A DNA stretch of 64,000 bases, taken from the NCBI RefSeq assembly GCF_900141635.1, contig NZ_FSRH01000013.1, positions 36,062-100,061 of the forward strand. The letters are read 5' to 3'. Each line of letters begins with the position of its first letter. Within the stretch, counting starts at the first letter, position 1. The notes beneath the pieces are model-generated. The model did not search any database and had not been told where the DNA came from. It was given only the letters and a program-made list of their open reading frames with translations. Origin of the DNA: Peptoclostridium litorale DSM 5388 (GTDB lineage: Bacteria; Bacillota; Clostridia; Peptostreptococcales; Peptostreptococcaceae). The position numbers were made by a program, and so were the translations under genes. Shown piece after piece: positions 37,688 to 46,330 of the stretch.

Positions 37688-38872
37688 TTACATCATTGAC
37701 TTTATAGCTTTTGCAAGTCTCTTCATGCCCTCTTCAAGCTTTTCTTCAGGTGCGTTAGAGTAGTTAAGTCTGAATGTGTTTTCATTTCCTCCGTTAGGGA
37801 AGAATGCTCCACCTGGAACGAAAGCAACTTTTTCCTCTAGGCACTTCTTAAGAAGGTCTCTTGCATTAATGTGCTCTGGAAGAACAACCCAAGTGAAAAG
37901 TCCGCCTTCTGGGTAAGTCCACTTAACGCCTTCTGGGAATTCTTCTTTCATTATCTTCATCATAAGGTCCCTACGAACCTTGTATACAGCTTTTATCTTC
38001 TCAACGTGCGCATCAAGGTCATACATCTCTCCGAATTTTGCAGCTTCCATTTGAGATATTGTAGAAGACTGAAGGTCAGCACTTTGCTTTACGAAATTGA
38101 ACTTTTGAAGTATTTCAGGCGCCGCGCAAACCCAACCTATCCTTAGGCCCGGAGCGAATATTTTAGAATATGTTCCAAGGAAAACTACAAGATCCTTTGT
38201 GTCCATAGACTTAAGCGATGGAAGTATTTCTCCCTCGAATCTAAGCTCTCCGTATGGATTGTCTTCTATTACAGGTATTTCGTGCTTGTTTATAACTTCC
38301 ATGAATCTTTCTCTTCTTTCCATTGTCCAAGTCTTTCCGCTTGGGTTTTGGAAGTCAGGTATTACATATACCATTTTTACATTTTCTGTAGAGTCAAGTA
38401 TCTTCTCTAGCTCTTCTATAACCATTCCGTGGTCATCTGTTGGAACTTCTATGAATTTAGGGCCGTACGCCTTGAATGCGTTTATAGCTCCAAGGTATGA
38501 TGGGCTCTCACAAAGAACAACATCGCCCTCGTTTATGAATATCTTACCTGCAAAGTCAAGTCCCTGCTGAGATCCGCTTGTTATAAGCACATCGTCAAGC
38601 GCAACTTTCGACTGATATTTTCTGTTCATTCTGTCAGCTATCTGCTCTCTAAGCTTTACATTTCCCTCAGTAGTAGCATATTGAAGAGCAGACTGTCCGC
38701 TTTCTTCAAGAACTGCAACTGCAACTTTCTTCATCTCTTCCACAGGAAAAAGCTCTGGAGCCGGCATTCCGCCGCCAAATGATATTATGCTTGGGTCTGC
38801 CGCAAACTTTAGAAGTTCACGTATTTCTGAAGCTTTAAGATTGTCCATACGATCTGCAAATTTAATAGCCAT
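37688..38872 (-). CDS. PLP-dependent aminotransferase (class I, LysN/2-aminoadipate type)
   Basis: 394 residues, fold-type I aminotransferase: start DRMDNLKASEIRELLKF, ISFGGGMPAPELFPVEEM, PLP-binding LITSGSQQGLDF (near 103), Asp/Tyr in DNPYGELRF (near 210) and PLP Lys in GTYSKIFAPGLRIGW (near 236). This branch includes 2-aminoadipate, aromatic and branched-chain aminotransferases without the GntR domain of MocR proteins; substrate not predictable. GGAGG lies 12 bases before the ATG. Codon use resembles a highly expressed gene, fitting amino-acid fermentation. Confidence 0.88.
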   Translation of the reverse strand: MAIKFADRMDNLKASEIRELLKFAADPSIISFGGGMPAPELFPVEEMKKVAVAVLEESGQSALQYATTEGNVKLREQIADRMNRKYQSKVALDDVLITSGSQQGLDFAGKIFINEGDVVLCESPSYLGAINAFKAYGPKFIEVPTDDHGMVIEELEKILDSTENVKMVYVIPDFQNPSGKTWTMERRERFMEVINKHEIPVIEDNPYGELRFEGEILPSLKSMDTKDLVVFLGTYSKIFAPGLRIGWVCAAPEILQKFNFVKQSADLQSSTISQMEAAKFGEMYDLDAHVEKIKAVYKVRRDLMMKIMKEEFPEGVKWTYPEGGLFTWVVLPEHINARDLLKKCLEEKVAFVPGGAFFPNGGNENTFRLNYSNAPEEKLEEGMKRLAKAIKSMM

Positions 38873-38957
38873 ATTATAAAAGCACCTCCAAATTGTTTTG
38901 AGACTATAAAAACGTTCTAATAAAAACAAGTGAAAACATTTTCCTAAACTAGTATTT

Positions 38958-38993
38958 ATTATATCACTTAAATTTTGTATTGCCTACAATACT
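38958..38993 (-). promoter_or_regulatory. Promoter and palindromic operator of the aminotransferase gene
   Basis: Extended -10 TGATATAAT (box at 38958-38963) with the palindrome GTATTGTAGGCAATAC (38978-38993) over the expected -35. The arrangement suggests a repressor or activator site. Confidence 0.5.
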
Positions 38994-39081
38994 TGGAATT
39001 TGCAGAATTTTCATACTTTTGTTTTTTTTTTGAACACCGAATACATATTCAGTCCTGTACTTTTTTTTCGAATTTTTATTC

Positions 39082-39279
39082 CTACTTTTTGTCTTCTGGC
39101 TGTATTATTTTTTTGATCCTTTTTTCGAGATTTACTCTCGATATCCAGACCTCTTTGCCGCACCCCAGACACTTGATTCTAAAATCCATTCCGGCTCTTG
39201 TTATCTCGAATTCATCGCCCCCGCAAGGATGGCTTTTCTTGAGAATGAGCTTGTCACCTACATTCAATTTTAAAGGCAT
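39082..39279 (-). CDS. DUF951 family small protein
   Basis: 65 residues matching DUF951 (YyzM-like): LNVGDKLILKKSHPCGGDEF, then FRIKCLGCGKEVWISRVNLE, with Cys residues (C..., CLGC) that could bind metal. Function unknown. It follows the DUF3343 gene by 11 bases. In many Firmicutes DUF951 lies near oriC without selenium genes, so its pairing here may be incidental. Confidence 0.88.
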   Translation of the reverse strand: MPLKLNVGDKLILKKSHPCGGDEFEITRAGMDFRIKCLGCGKEVWISRVNLEKRIKKIIQPEDKK

Positions 39280-39290
39280 ACATATCCCTC

Positions 39291-39557
39291 CTACAATATT
39301 TTTTGAACCTGCTTCTCTTTTTCCCCCGCTAGCTTTGTAAGCTTGAATATTCCATATATGTCGACATTGCTTTCCTCTATCTTTTCCTTTACATTTTCAA
39401 TGTCGGACTTGTCAAATTTAATAGAAAGCCCGCAGCTTGCCGTTATCTCCCTTGGAGAAGGTATCATCATCATTTTTATGTCTGCTTCTTTGAGTATTTT
39501 TTCAAATTTTATCGCATAGTGCGTAGAGTTAAAAGTTACAACATGCATCTCGTTCAT
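39291..39557 (-). CDS. DUF3343 putative Se/S carrier-like protein (second copy)
   Basis: 88 residues: VTFNSTHYAIKFEKILKEA then MIPSPREITASCGLSIKFD with the conserved Cys near 39, the same plan as the copy in the yedE operon but clearly diverged. GGGAGG lies 6 bases before the ATG. It lies downstream of yedF across a terminator, giving a second selenium-associated locus. Confidence 0.85.
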   Translation of the reverse strand: MNEMHVVTFNSTHYAIKFEKILKEADIKMMMIPSPREITASCGLSIKFDKSDIENVKEKIEESNVDIYGIFKLTKLAGEKEKQVQKIL

Positions 39558-39627
39558 AATTTCCTCCCTAAATCCTATCAATTGTCCGTGCATCTTATTT
39601 GCAGCACAGCCTACAGAATTGCCTTGC

Positions 39628-39660
39628 GGCTAGAGTACTGCAGCCCAGTAGTCTCTAGCC
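39628..39660. other. Compact hairpin in the DUF3343-DUF951 leader
   Basis: GGCTAGAG and CTCTAGCC enclose TACTG and CAGTA with a 5-base apical loop (CAGCC). There is no T run in the minus direction. It lies between the yedF terminator and the DUF3343 gene, so it would sit in that gene's leader. Confidence 0.45.
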
Positions 39661-39668
39661 TGTTTTAT

Positions 39669-39697
39669 AAAAAAATAGACTACAGTATGTAGTCTAT
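39669..39697 (-). terminator. Intrinsic terminator after yedF
   Basis: ATAGACTACA, loop TAC, TGTAGTCTAT and a T run on the minus strand, 35 bases beyond the yedF stop. Confidence 0.85.
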
Positions 39698-39731
39698 CAT
39701 ATTAGAAGTTCATACTCCATATTCTTTTTGA

Positions 39732-40343
39732 TTAGCCTATTACAAGCGTATTCGAAGCATCCTTTGCAGTTTCAAGTATGTCGTACATATTTCCCACTAT
39801 GCCGACCTCGAGCTGGTCTTTTATTCCAAAGAAATCAAGGCATGTACCGCATGATATTATGCTTACACCATTTTGCTCAAGAATCTTGAGGTTTTCTATT
39901 GTGTGGCCGTTTTGAGTTGTAAGTCTTACCCCTGAGTTCACAAGAAGGACGGCCTTTGGATATGGCTCAGCCTCAGTAAGGGTGTACACAAAGCTGTTTA
40001 TCAATATTGCTCCAAGCTCGTCAGAGCCGCTTCCCATCTTGTCAGACTGTATCATAACTACCTTGTCTGCAATGTTGGCTGAAACCTCGCACTCTGCGCA
40101 TTCGCATTCCGTTAGAGATGCGTCCTTGCTCATTTCTCCCTTTGTTATTTCTATGTAGAAGGCCCCATCTTTTTCATAGCTGCTGTATTCACATTCCATT
40201 GATTTTGCAAGCTTTATCACATTTTCTTTTGCAGTTTCATTGTCGACTACCGTAATTACAGGCTCGCTTGCTCCTTCTACAGCCTTTTTTGTCTTTATTA
40301 CAGGCTGCGGACATGCAAGGCCCCTAGCGTCTACTTGTATCAT
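39732..40343 (-). CDS. yedF: Selenium metabolism protein YedF
   Basis: 203 residues: an N-terminal TusA-like domain (about 1-72) with GLACPQPVIKTKKAV (active Cys near 10) fused to a DsrE-like C-terminal domain (about 98-203) with GSGSDELGAILINSFVYTL and ISCGTCLDFFGIKDQL. A Cys-rich linker (CECAECEV) lies between. This two-domain form marks the selenium trait, where it is thought to relay selenium or sulfur. GGAGG lies 8 bases before the ATG. No selA, selB or selD is in the window. Confidence 0.92.
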   Translation of the reverse strand: MIQVDARGLACPQPVIKTKKAVEGASEPVITVVDNETAKENVIKLAKSMECEYSSYEKDGAFYIEITKGEMSKDASLTECECAECEVSANIADKVVMIQSDKMGSGSDELGAILINSFVYTLTEAEPYPKAVLLVNSGVRLTTQNGHTIENLKILEQNGVSIISCGTCLDFFGIKDQLEVGIVGNMYDILETAKDASNTLVIG

Positions 40344-40415
40344 GACTTTTTCCTCCTTTAAGTTTGGCAGCAGTACCAATCAGTATATAAGTAAATTATA
40401 TCACCACAAAATGGA

Positions 40416-41021
40416 TTATCCTAACCTATTACTATTGAATATTTCTATGAGGCCATTGAAATATTTAAACATAAAATTGTACATGTAAAAATATTTTGCC
40501 AGCAGCGAATTGTTAAGGTTGTTTGCAATCTCACCGTCAGGATTCATCGCCACAAATGGATTTATTATTACAAATGCAAGCATTACAAGTATAGTGCCTT
40601 TTGCACTGCCAAATAAAAATCCCGCGGCCTTATTGACCATGCTCAGTGGTTGTATCTTTAAAAAACCGTTTATAATAACAACAGCAATGCCTATTGCAAT
40701 ATTGCATGCCATAAATATGAGTATTATAGCCCCTGCCTGTGCAAACAGGTAAGATGCCTTATACATAATTACTTCGTAGTTTTCAAGTCCTGAAAAAACA
40801 CTTTGTGATATTGTCATGAAAAACGCCATTACTTTTTCATTCCCCATCAATGTCTGCGAAATAGGCTCGTAGTACATGGCTGTACATGCTATTGATATGC
40901 CATACTTGGCCAGGTTGAGCAGTGAAAATGCAAATCCCTTTATATATCCCATTGTACCCAGGAATAATATCACTGTAATTATTATTGCGTCTACATGGTT
41001 CATACTGTTTATATAATTCAT
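40416..41021 (-). CDS. CvpA-family membrane protein
   Basis: 201 residues with four membrane segments and the CvpA pattern (HVDAIIITVILFLGTMGYIKGFAFSLL at the N-terminus, then NKAAGFLFGSAKGTILVM). E. coli CvpA affects colicin V production and envelope stress; the molecular role is unknown. AGGAGG lies 7 bases before the ATG at 41021. It follows the DUF5711-like gene by 11 bases and is probably cotranscribed. Confidence 0.82.
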   Translation of the reverse strand: MNYINSMNHVDAIIITVILFLGTMGYIKGFAFSLLNLAKYGISIACTAMYYEPISQTLMGNEKVMAFFMTISQSVFSGLENYEVIMYKASYLFAQAGAIILIFMACNIAIGIAVVIINGFLKIQPLSMVNKAAGFLFGSAKGTILVMLAFVIINPFVAMNPDGEIANNLNNSLLAKYFYMYNFMFKYFNGLIEIFNSNRLG

Positions 41022-41032
41022 CCGCACACCTC

Positions 41033-42097
41033 CTAATTTACAAGAAGTATTTTCGCTTCTCCTCTGCATATTGCCGCTACGGACTTTTCATCTATTCTTA
41101 TTACTTCCAATATGTCGTTTTTAACATCAAATGTATCATCGCTGTCTAATACGTCAAGTCTCATTTGTGTATAGAGAATAATTTTGCTTCCAGCTGATAC
41201 TGTCCCCTTGAGTTTTTCTCCATACCTGTGGATGCTTTGCTCTCTTCCGTCATATGAATAAACTCTTATGGTATTTGACTCATCAGCAACTACAAATGCA
41301 TCTCCTATGTCCTCCACCCCTATTATGCCGCTGTCAGAATATATGGAATTGACATATTTTAGCTCCGAGTCCCTTATTTCTATATAGTTTTCCTCCCAAA
41401 GCACAAATTTTCCATTTGAATGCAAAGCCCCTGCAAAAACTTTGTTTTCCGTCTTTTCACCGCTCATAAGGTCTCCATCACGGCTGTAGTGCATTATATT
41501 GTTGTATAGCCTGTTGTCCTCTATGCTTATTCCGCTCATTATGAATCCATTTGAATCCTTGTCTGTATTTATAAAGAGTATAGTTATATTTGCAATTTGT
41601 ATGTCTTTTATCTGTTTTCCCGAACTGCTAAATACCCTTATTCCTTCGGCCTTTTCATTGAGATCATATACATAGTGTACAATAAATCGTCCCTTTCCAA
41701 GAGCTTCAATTGAAAGTGGCTTTTCGCCGAAATTTATCTGCTTTAGTATATTTCCTTTTTTATCTATTAATATGAGAGTACGCTTTATTCTGTCCAAAAA
41801 TAGAAGTTTGTCGCCAAATCCCTCTATGTCAAAGTCATTTGTCCTCCACTCTATGTCGAATGCGGTATTTCCCTTCCTGTCAACCCCACGGATATCTCTG
41901 CCGTTGTATATTGCAATGCCTTCGTCAAACCCCACAAAGCTCATATTTGGCCCGTATTCAAAAGAAAACTTTGCTATCTCGCTTATTTCAGGGTCACTCA
42001 TATTAAGCCCCTTAATCATCTGCATTGCATTTGGGTTCAATACAAAAAGCACAGCTATTATAAATAGTCCTATTATAAAAGTCTTGAATATCTTCAT
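41033..42097 (-). CDS. Membrane-anchored beta-propeller-like protein (DUF5711-like)
   Basis: 354 residues. One N-terminal membrane segment (about 5-25) is followed by repeated beta units such as NTAFDIEWRTNDFDIEG, LLFLDRIKRTLILIDKKG and AFVVADESNTIRVYSYDG, resembling a propeller. I link it tentatively to DUF5711, a clostridial family found beside CvpA-like genes. Function unknown; an extracytoplasmic scaffold is inference. GAAAGGAA precedes the ATG. An imperfect foldback (42144-42220) lies in its leader. Confidence 0.65.
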   Translation of the reverse strand: MKIFKTFIIGLFIIAVLFVLNPNAMQMIKGLNMSDPEISEIAKFSFEYGPNMSFVGFDEGIAIYNGRDIRGVDRKGNTAFDIEWRTNDFDIEGFGDKLLFLDRIKRTLILIDKKGNILKQINFGEKPLSIEALGKGRFIVHYVYDLNEKAEGIRVFSSSGKQIKDIQIANITILFINTDKDSNGFIMSGISIEDNRLYNNIMHYSRDGDLMSGEKTENKVFAGALHSNGKFVLWEENYIEIRDSELKYVNSIYSDSGIIGVEDIGDAFVVADESNTIRVYSYDGREQSIHRYGEKLKGTVSAGSKIILYTQMRLDVLDSDDTFDVKNDILEVIRIDEKSVAAICRGEAKILLVN

Positions 42098-42143
42098 TCC
42101 TTTTACTCTTCCTTTCGGGGTTTATAATATTAATCTTTAACTA

Positions 42144-42220
42144 AAGGCATGCGGATGGCATGAATAATATGTACATAGCTCCGAAGCGTAATATGTCTGT
42201 ACGTTCATACCTCAAATGCC
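42144..42220. repeat. Imperfect 77-bp foldback
   Basis: AGGCAT at the left end pairs with ATGCCT at the right, with further complementary parts (GGCATGAA / TTCATACC, ATATGTAC / GTAC). It lies in the leader of the propeller-like gene, after the HTH-TPR gene terminator. Confidence 0.4.
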
Positions 42221-42226
42221 TATAAA

Positions 42227-42250
42227 CAAAAGACCCTTATGTAAGGGTCT
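42227..42250 (-). terminator. Terminator overlapping the HTH-TPR stop codon
   Basis: AGACCCTT, loop, AAGGGTCT followed by TTTT on the minus strand; the stop codon TAG forms part of the left arm. Confidence 0.8.
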
Positions 42251-43550
42251 AATTGGCTATTATCTCCAGTTCCTTGTATATCTTTACTCCTCTAGAGTAG
42301 TATTCAAGCTCTTTTTCACTTGATATTTTAGAGTATATTTCAGCAAGTTCAAAATAGTTGTCCGCAAGCTCTTTCTTGTCTCCGTATTTTTCAAGAAGCT
42401 CTATGCATCTTTGCATGTTCTCAAGAGCTATGTCCATTTCACCTTGATTTAGGCTTACCTTTGCATAGTATTTTATGGATCTTGCCTCAAGCACCTTGTC
42501 TTTTATCTGTATCGATATGGACAGCGCTTCTTTGCTCAGCTGCTTGGCTTCATCAATTCCCCCGCTCGAAAGGAGAACATTTATGTAGTCAAATATTATA
42601 TGTATAAGCTCCTTGTCCTGAGAATCCATTCTGAGCTCATATGCTTTTTTGATTTTTTCTATGGATTCAGGATACTGCTCAAGTTTTTTATATATGTAAG
42701 ACATCACAGCATATGTCTTTGCCTGCTCACTAGTCTTCTCATGCTCCATAAAAACATCCAGAGCTTTTGCAAAATATTTTTTCGCCTTTATGTAATCTCC
42801 TTCATTCAAATACTTGTTTCCGAGAAGGAATAGGCTGTTGCCCTTGTGCCTGTAATCTTTCATCTTTTCTTCTATCTCGTCCGCTTTCTTTGAATAGTAA
42901 AGCGCCTCTTCATAGTCTCCCAGTTCCATGCTGCAGTATGATATGTTTATGTATAAAAGCCTTTCTATTTCATAATTAACTATATTGCTGTCAGAAAGGA
43001 AGTTTTTGCCCTGTATGAACTTGTCCATAGCAGGCTTATAGCATTTTTGAAGCATGTATATCTTGCCCAGCTCTATATAGCAGTTGAGAGAACCTTTAAC
43101 ATTTGATGTCTTTATATTAAGTATAAGGCTCTTTTCCAGCATGCTTGCAGCCATTGTATATTCTTTCTCGTCCTTGTATACGCTGGACATCAGGAATTTG
43201 GCCTTTGCACATATGGAATACACCCTATATTCCTTACACAGTTCTATAACCCTTGTCAGTTCATCCTTGGCACTTTTCAATTTGCTGTTTTTTATGTAGT
43301 ATTCACCTTTTAATAGAAGTGCCTCACTTATTTTTTTCACTTGAGATTCCTTGCTCTCAACAAGGTAATCCACAGATACACCTAGTTTTTGAGAAAAATA
43401 TTCAAGAAGGTCCTGACTCGGATAAGATTTATCTCTCTCTATGTGGCTTATTTGCGCAGCCGTAACTCTGCTTCCTGCAAGCTCTTTGAGAGTCATATTT
43501 TTTTCTTTTCTTAATTTCTTTATCTTTTGACCTAATGTAAGTATATCCAT
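42249..43550 (-). CDS. XRE-type HTH regulator with TPR repeats
   Basis: 433 residues: an N-terminal helix-turn-helix (about 6-62, LGQKIKKLRKEKNMTLKELA ... ISHIERDKSYPS) then about eight tetratricopeptide repeats (about 75-430). The plan resembles the RRNPP peptide-pheromone receptors (Rap, PlcR, PrgX), but HTH-TPR regulators without pheromones also exist, and I see no small secreted-peptide gene next to it. Targets unknown. It is a single-gene unit upstream of the parB region. Confidence 0.82.
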   Translation of the reverse strand: MDILTLGQKIKKLRKEKNMTLKELAGSRVTAAQISHIERDKSYPSQDLLEYFSQKLGVSVDYLVESKESQVKKISEALLLKGEYYIKNSKLKSAKDELTRVIELCKEYRVYSICAKAKFLMSSVYKDEKEYTMAASMLEKSLILNIKTSNVKGSLNCYIELGKIYMLQKCYKPAMDKFIQGKNFLSDSNIVNYEIERLLYINISYCSMELGDYEEALYYSKKADEIEEKMKDYRHKGNSLFLLGNKYLNEGDYIKAKKYFAKALDVFMEHEKTSEQAKTYAVMSYIYKKLEQYPESIEKIKKAYELRMDSQDKELIHIIFDYINVLLSSGGIDEAKQLSKEALSISIQIKDKVLEARSIKYYAKVSLNQGEMDIALENMQRCIELLEKYGDKKELADNYFELAEIYSKISSEKELEYYSRGVKIYKELEIIAN

Positions 43551-43646
43551 ATCTTATCCTCCAAATTTAAATTTGCTACATTGATTATAACTTATCCATC
43601 ATAAAAAAAACAACCTAAACATAGGTTTATTAACACATTGCCGCAC

Positions 43647-44438
43647 CTATCCGCTCATTATTGTATTGACTATGTGTTCAAGCTCTTCTTCACTGTAGTA
43701 TTCTATTTCAATTTTTCCCTTTTTGATTCCATTTTTTATGCTGACCTTTGTTCCAAGCATGTTTATAAGATTTTCCTGTATGTTTCTTATAAATGGATCT
43801 ATGGCCTTGGCCTTGCCGCCATCCTTTTCTTTTTTCGACATATTGCCTTTTATAATCTCCTCTGTAACTCTTACTGAAAGCCCTTCTTCCGCTATCCTAT
43901 TGGCTAGTTTTCTCTGCTCATTTGCGTTTTTAATCTTGAGCAGGGCTTTCCCATGTCCTGCTGATATCTTTCCTTCCCTTAAAAAAAGCACCACCTGATC
44001 TGAAAGGTTTAAAAGGCGTATCATATTTGCTATATAAGGCCTGCTTTTTCCAACTGAGGCAGCTATATTCTCCTGAGTAAGCCCGTATTTTTCACAAAGT
44101 TCTCTATAGGCAATGGCTTCTTCAATCGGATTTAAGTTTTCCCTTTGTATGTTTTCTATAAGGGCAACCTCCATTATACCTTTTGATGACTTTCCGTCCC
44201 ATACAACGCAAGGTATATTTTCAAGCCCGGCTATCACTGAAGCCCTGTAGCGCCTTTCACCTGCAACTATCATGAATCTGTCCATTTTTTTTTGAACTAC
44301 TATAGGCTGTATTATCCCGTGTATCCTTATTGAATTTGACAGGTCTTCAAGTTTTTTCTCGTCAAAAATCTTTCTGGGCTGAGAATTATTTGTACAAATA
44401 TCTTTAACAGGAATCCATGTTATCTCCTTTTGTCCCAA
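43647..44438 (-). CDS. parB: ParB/Spo0J-family partition protein
   Basis: 263 residues. N-terminal CTP-binding domain with SQPRKIFDEKKLEDLSNSIR, GERRYRAS and ENIQRENLNPIEEA, then a helix-turn-helix for parS (GLTQENIAASVGKSRPYIAN) and a C-terminal dimer domain. ISAGHGKALLKI agrees with Spo0J rather than Noc. TTG start, GGAGG 8 bases upstream. It has its own promoter (44504-44532). The usual parA/soj gene is not present between noc and this gene. Confidence 0.88.
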   Translation of the reverse strand: MGQKEITWIPVKDICTNNSQPRKIFDEKKLEDLSNSIRIHGIIQPIVVQKKMDRFMIVAGERRYRASVIAGLENIPCVVWDGKSSKGIMEVALIENIQRENLNPIEEAIAYRELCEKYGLTQENIAASVGKSRPYIANMIRLLNLSDQVVLFLREGKISAGHGKALLKIKNANEQRKLANRIAEEGLSVRVTEEIIKGNMSKKEKDGGKAKAIDPFIRNIQENLINMLGTKVSIKNGIKKGKIEIEYYSEEELEHIVNTIMSG

Positions 44439-44503
44439 GTTTTCACCTCCTTATTAAAACAGACAACCGTTTTAAATAATATTTAATTTTAACTTATAAG
44501 TTC

Positions 44504-44532
44504 ATTATACATAAAATATACAAATAGTTTAA
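44504..44532 (-). promoter_or_regulatory. Promoter of parB
   Basis: TTAAAC and TATAAT on the minus strand, exactly 17 bases apart, about 70 bases before the parB start. Confidence 0.6.
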
Positions 44533-44574
44533 TCCATTTTTCAATAAAAAACCTTAAAAATATTTTAAGCAAAA

Positions 44575-44608
44575 TAAAAAATTACTGAAAACATCAGTAA
44601 TTTTTTAT
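44575..44608 (-). terminator. Intrinsic terminator after noc
   Basis: AAATTACTGA, short loop, TCAGTAATTT followed by T residues on the minus strand, so noc and parB are separate units. Confidence 0.85.
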
Positions 44609-44615
44609 ATAAACT

Positions 44616-45428
44616 CTAAAGCTTTGGTATTCTTACAACTATTTCAACATGATCGCCCTTATCAACTTCATCATATTTTGCATCAATTCCCGTGTCAACT
44701 ATTGCCTTGTATGCGTTTTTAAGTGTATTTGTATATATCTTAAAATTTATGAAGCCCTTTATGTTTCTTGTGCTCTTCTTTTTAGGGTCCTCTGTTTTTT
44801 CCTCTTGCGGTGGATTTGCAATATCACTGAGTATATCCGATATAAGCTGCTCAGCTTTTTTAACCGTCAGGTCATTTTTTATTATGGTTTCGAGCACACT
44901 GAGTCTAAGACCATCGTCTGGAAGCTTTAAAAGCGCCCTTGCATGCCTTTCCGTAAGTCCGCCATCGATTACCGTCTGTATTGTGTCTTTAGGAAGTCTC
45001 AGTATTCTTATCTTGTTTGCTATGGTGGACTGGCTCTTGCCTACCCTGCTTGAAAGCTCTTTTTGTGTGAGTTCGTATTCATTCATGAGATTTTGATATG
45101 CATATGCTTCCTCTATAAAATTCAGGTTTTCCCTTTGTATGTTTTCTATAAGGGCTGACACCGCAGATGATTCATCGCTGACTGAAGTGACAATAGAGGC
45201 TATGCTTGAAATTCCAGCCATCTTGCAAGCTCTAAGCCTTCTCTCACCTGCTATGAGCTCATACCTCGCATCCGAAATCCTTCTTACCGTTATTGGCTGA
45301 ATCAGCCCGCATTCTTTTATAGAGTTTGAAAGCTCCTCTAAAGACGATTTGCTAAAGCTTTTTCTAGGCTGATTCGGATTTGGAAATATATTTTCTATGG
45401 GCAATTCAACAATCAATTTGTCCGTCAT
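44616..45428 (-). CDS. noc: Noc-like nucleoid occlusion protein (ParB family)
   Basis: 270 residues, same domain order as ParB: NQPRKSFSKSSLEELSNSIK, GERRLRAC, ENIQRENLNFIEEAYAY, HTH ELTQKELSSRVGKSQSTIAN. The LTERHARALLKLPDD motif and position directly after rsmG are those of Noc, which binds CTP and DNA and blocks Z-ring assembly over the nucleoid. A membrane-targeting N-terminal helix like that of Bacillus Noc is not obvious. A lysine-rich linker (about 200-225) precedes the C-terminal domain. Confidence 0.8.
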   Translation of the reverse strand: MTDKLIVELPIENIFPNPNQPRKSFSKSSLEELSNSIKECGLIQPITVRRISDARYELIAGERRLRACKMAGISSIASIVTSVSDESSAVSALIENIQRENLNFIEEAYAYQNLMNEYELTQKELSSRVGKSQSTIANKIRILRLPKDTIQTVIDGGLTERHARALLKLPDDGLRLSVLETIIKNDLTVKKAEQLISDILSDIANPPQEEKTEDPKKKSTRNIKGFINFKIYTNTLKNAYKAIVDTGIDAKYDEVDKGDHVEIVVRIPKL

Positions 45429-45524
45429 GAGATCCCTCTTTCACAAACTAAATTTTAAATTTCGCAATATACAATATATATATTATAAACCAACTGCTGT
45501 TGTTATTAAATATATTTGATATAT

Positions 45525-46244
45525 TTAAGCTATAGGTTTTTTTGAAGGCATGCCCGCTTTTCTAGGATACTTTGATGGAGTCCCTGAAATTTTTTCAAAT
45601 ACAAGTACATAGTGGGTTATATCCATAAATGGAAGCTTGACTTCTACCTGATTTTTGAGTCTGAGGCCAAGCACTTCTATGGCCTTAGATGCCTCTTTCA
45701 GCTCATCGCCTGCCGCCGGACCCTTTTGACACACAAAAACTCCTCCGACCTTTAAAAATGGAGTGCAGTATTCCAAAAGCACATTAAGCGATGCCACAGC
45801 CCTTGAAACCGCAATATCATATTTTTCCCTATATTCAGGATTCTTTCCGAAATCCTCTGCTCTTCCATGCACGAATTCAACATCCTCAAGCTCCAGCTCA
45901 CTGCATACAGTCTGCAAGAACCCTATTCTCTTTTTCAGCGAATCAAGAAGAGTAAGTTTTATTCCCTCTTCATATATCTTTAGTGGAAGTCCAGGAAATC
46001 CTGCTCCAGTTCCAACATCTATAACAGTTTTGCCTTCTGTGAATTCCTCTGTAAGCATGCATGCAATCGAGTCCACAAAATGCTTTATATAAACTTCCTT
46101 ATCCGCTGTTATTGCCGTCAGATTCATCTTTTCATTCCACTCCACAAGAAGCTCCTTGTATCGTTCAAACTTCGCCAAAGAGATTTCATCTGAGTCAAGC
46201 CCAATCTCTTCAATGCCTTTTTCCAAGTATTCTATATTTTCCAA
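45525..46244 (-). CDS. rsmG: 16S rRNA (guanine527-N7)-methyltransferase
   Basis: 239 residues, full length. SAM-binding GTGAGFPGLPLKI (near 77) and VSRAVASLNVLLEYC. N7-methylates G527 of 16S rRNA; loss gives low-level streptomycin resistance in other bacteria. I chose TTG at 46244, 7 bases after AAAGGAG, giving MENIEYLEKGIEEIG. Follows mnmG. Confidence 0.96.
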   Translation of the reverse strand: MENIEYLEKGIEEIGLDSDEISLAKFERYKELLVEWNEKMNLTAITADKEVYIKHFVDSIACMLTEEFTEGKTVIDVGTGAGFPGLPLKIYEEGIKLTLLDSLKKRIGFLQTVCSELELEDVEFVHGRAEDFGKNPEYREKYDIAVSRAVASLNVLLEYCTPFLKVGGVFVCQKGPAAGDELKEASKAIEVLGLRLKNQVEVKLPFMDITHYVLVFEKISGTPSKYPRKAGMPSKKPIA

Positions 46245-46330
46245 AGGAATTCTCCTTTCAACACGCCGTACAAGTCGTGACAATTATATTTTTATACCTT
46301 AAAACCAGTGCTTGCCATATGTCCAAATGA

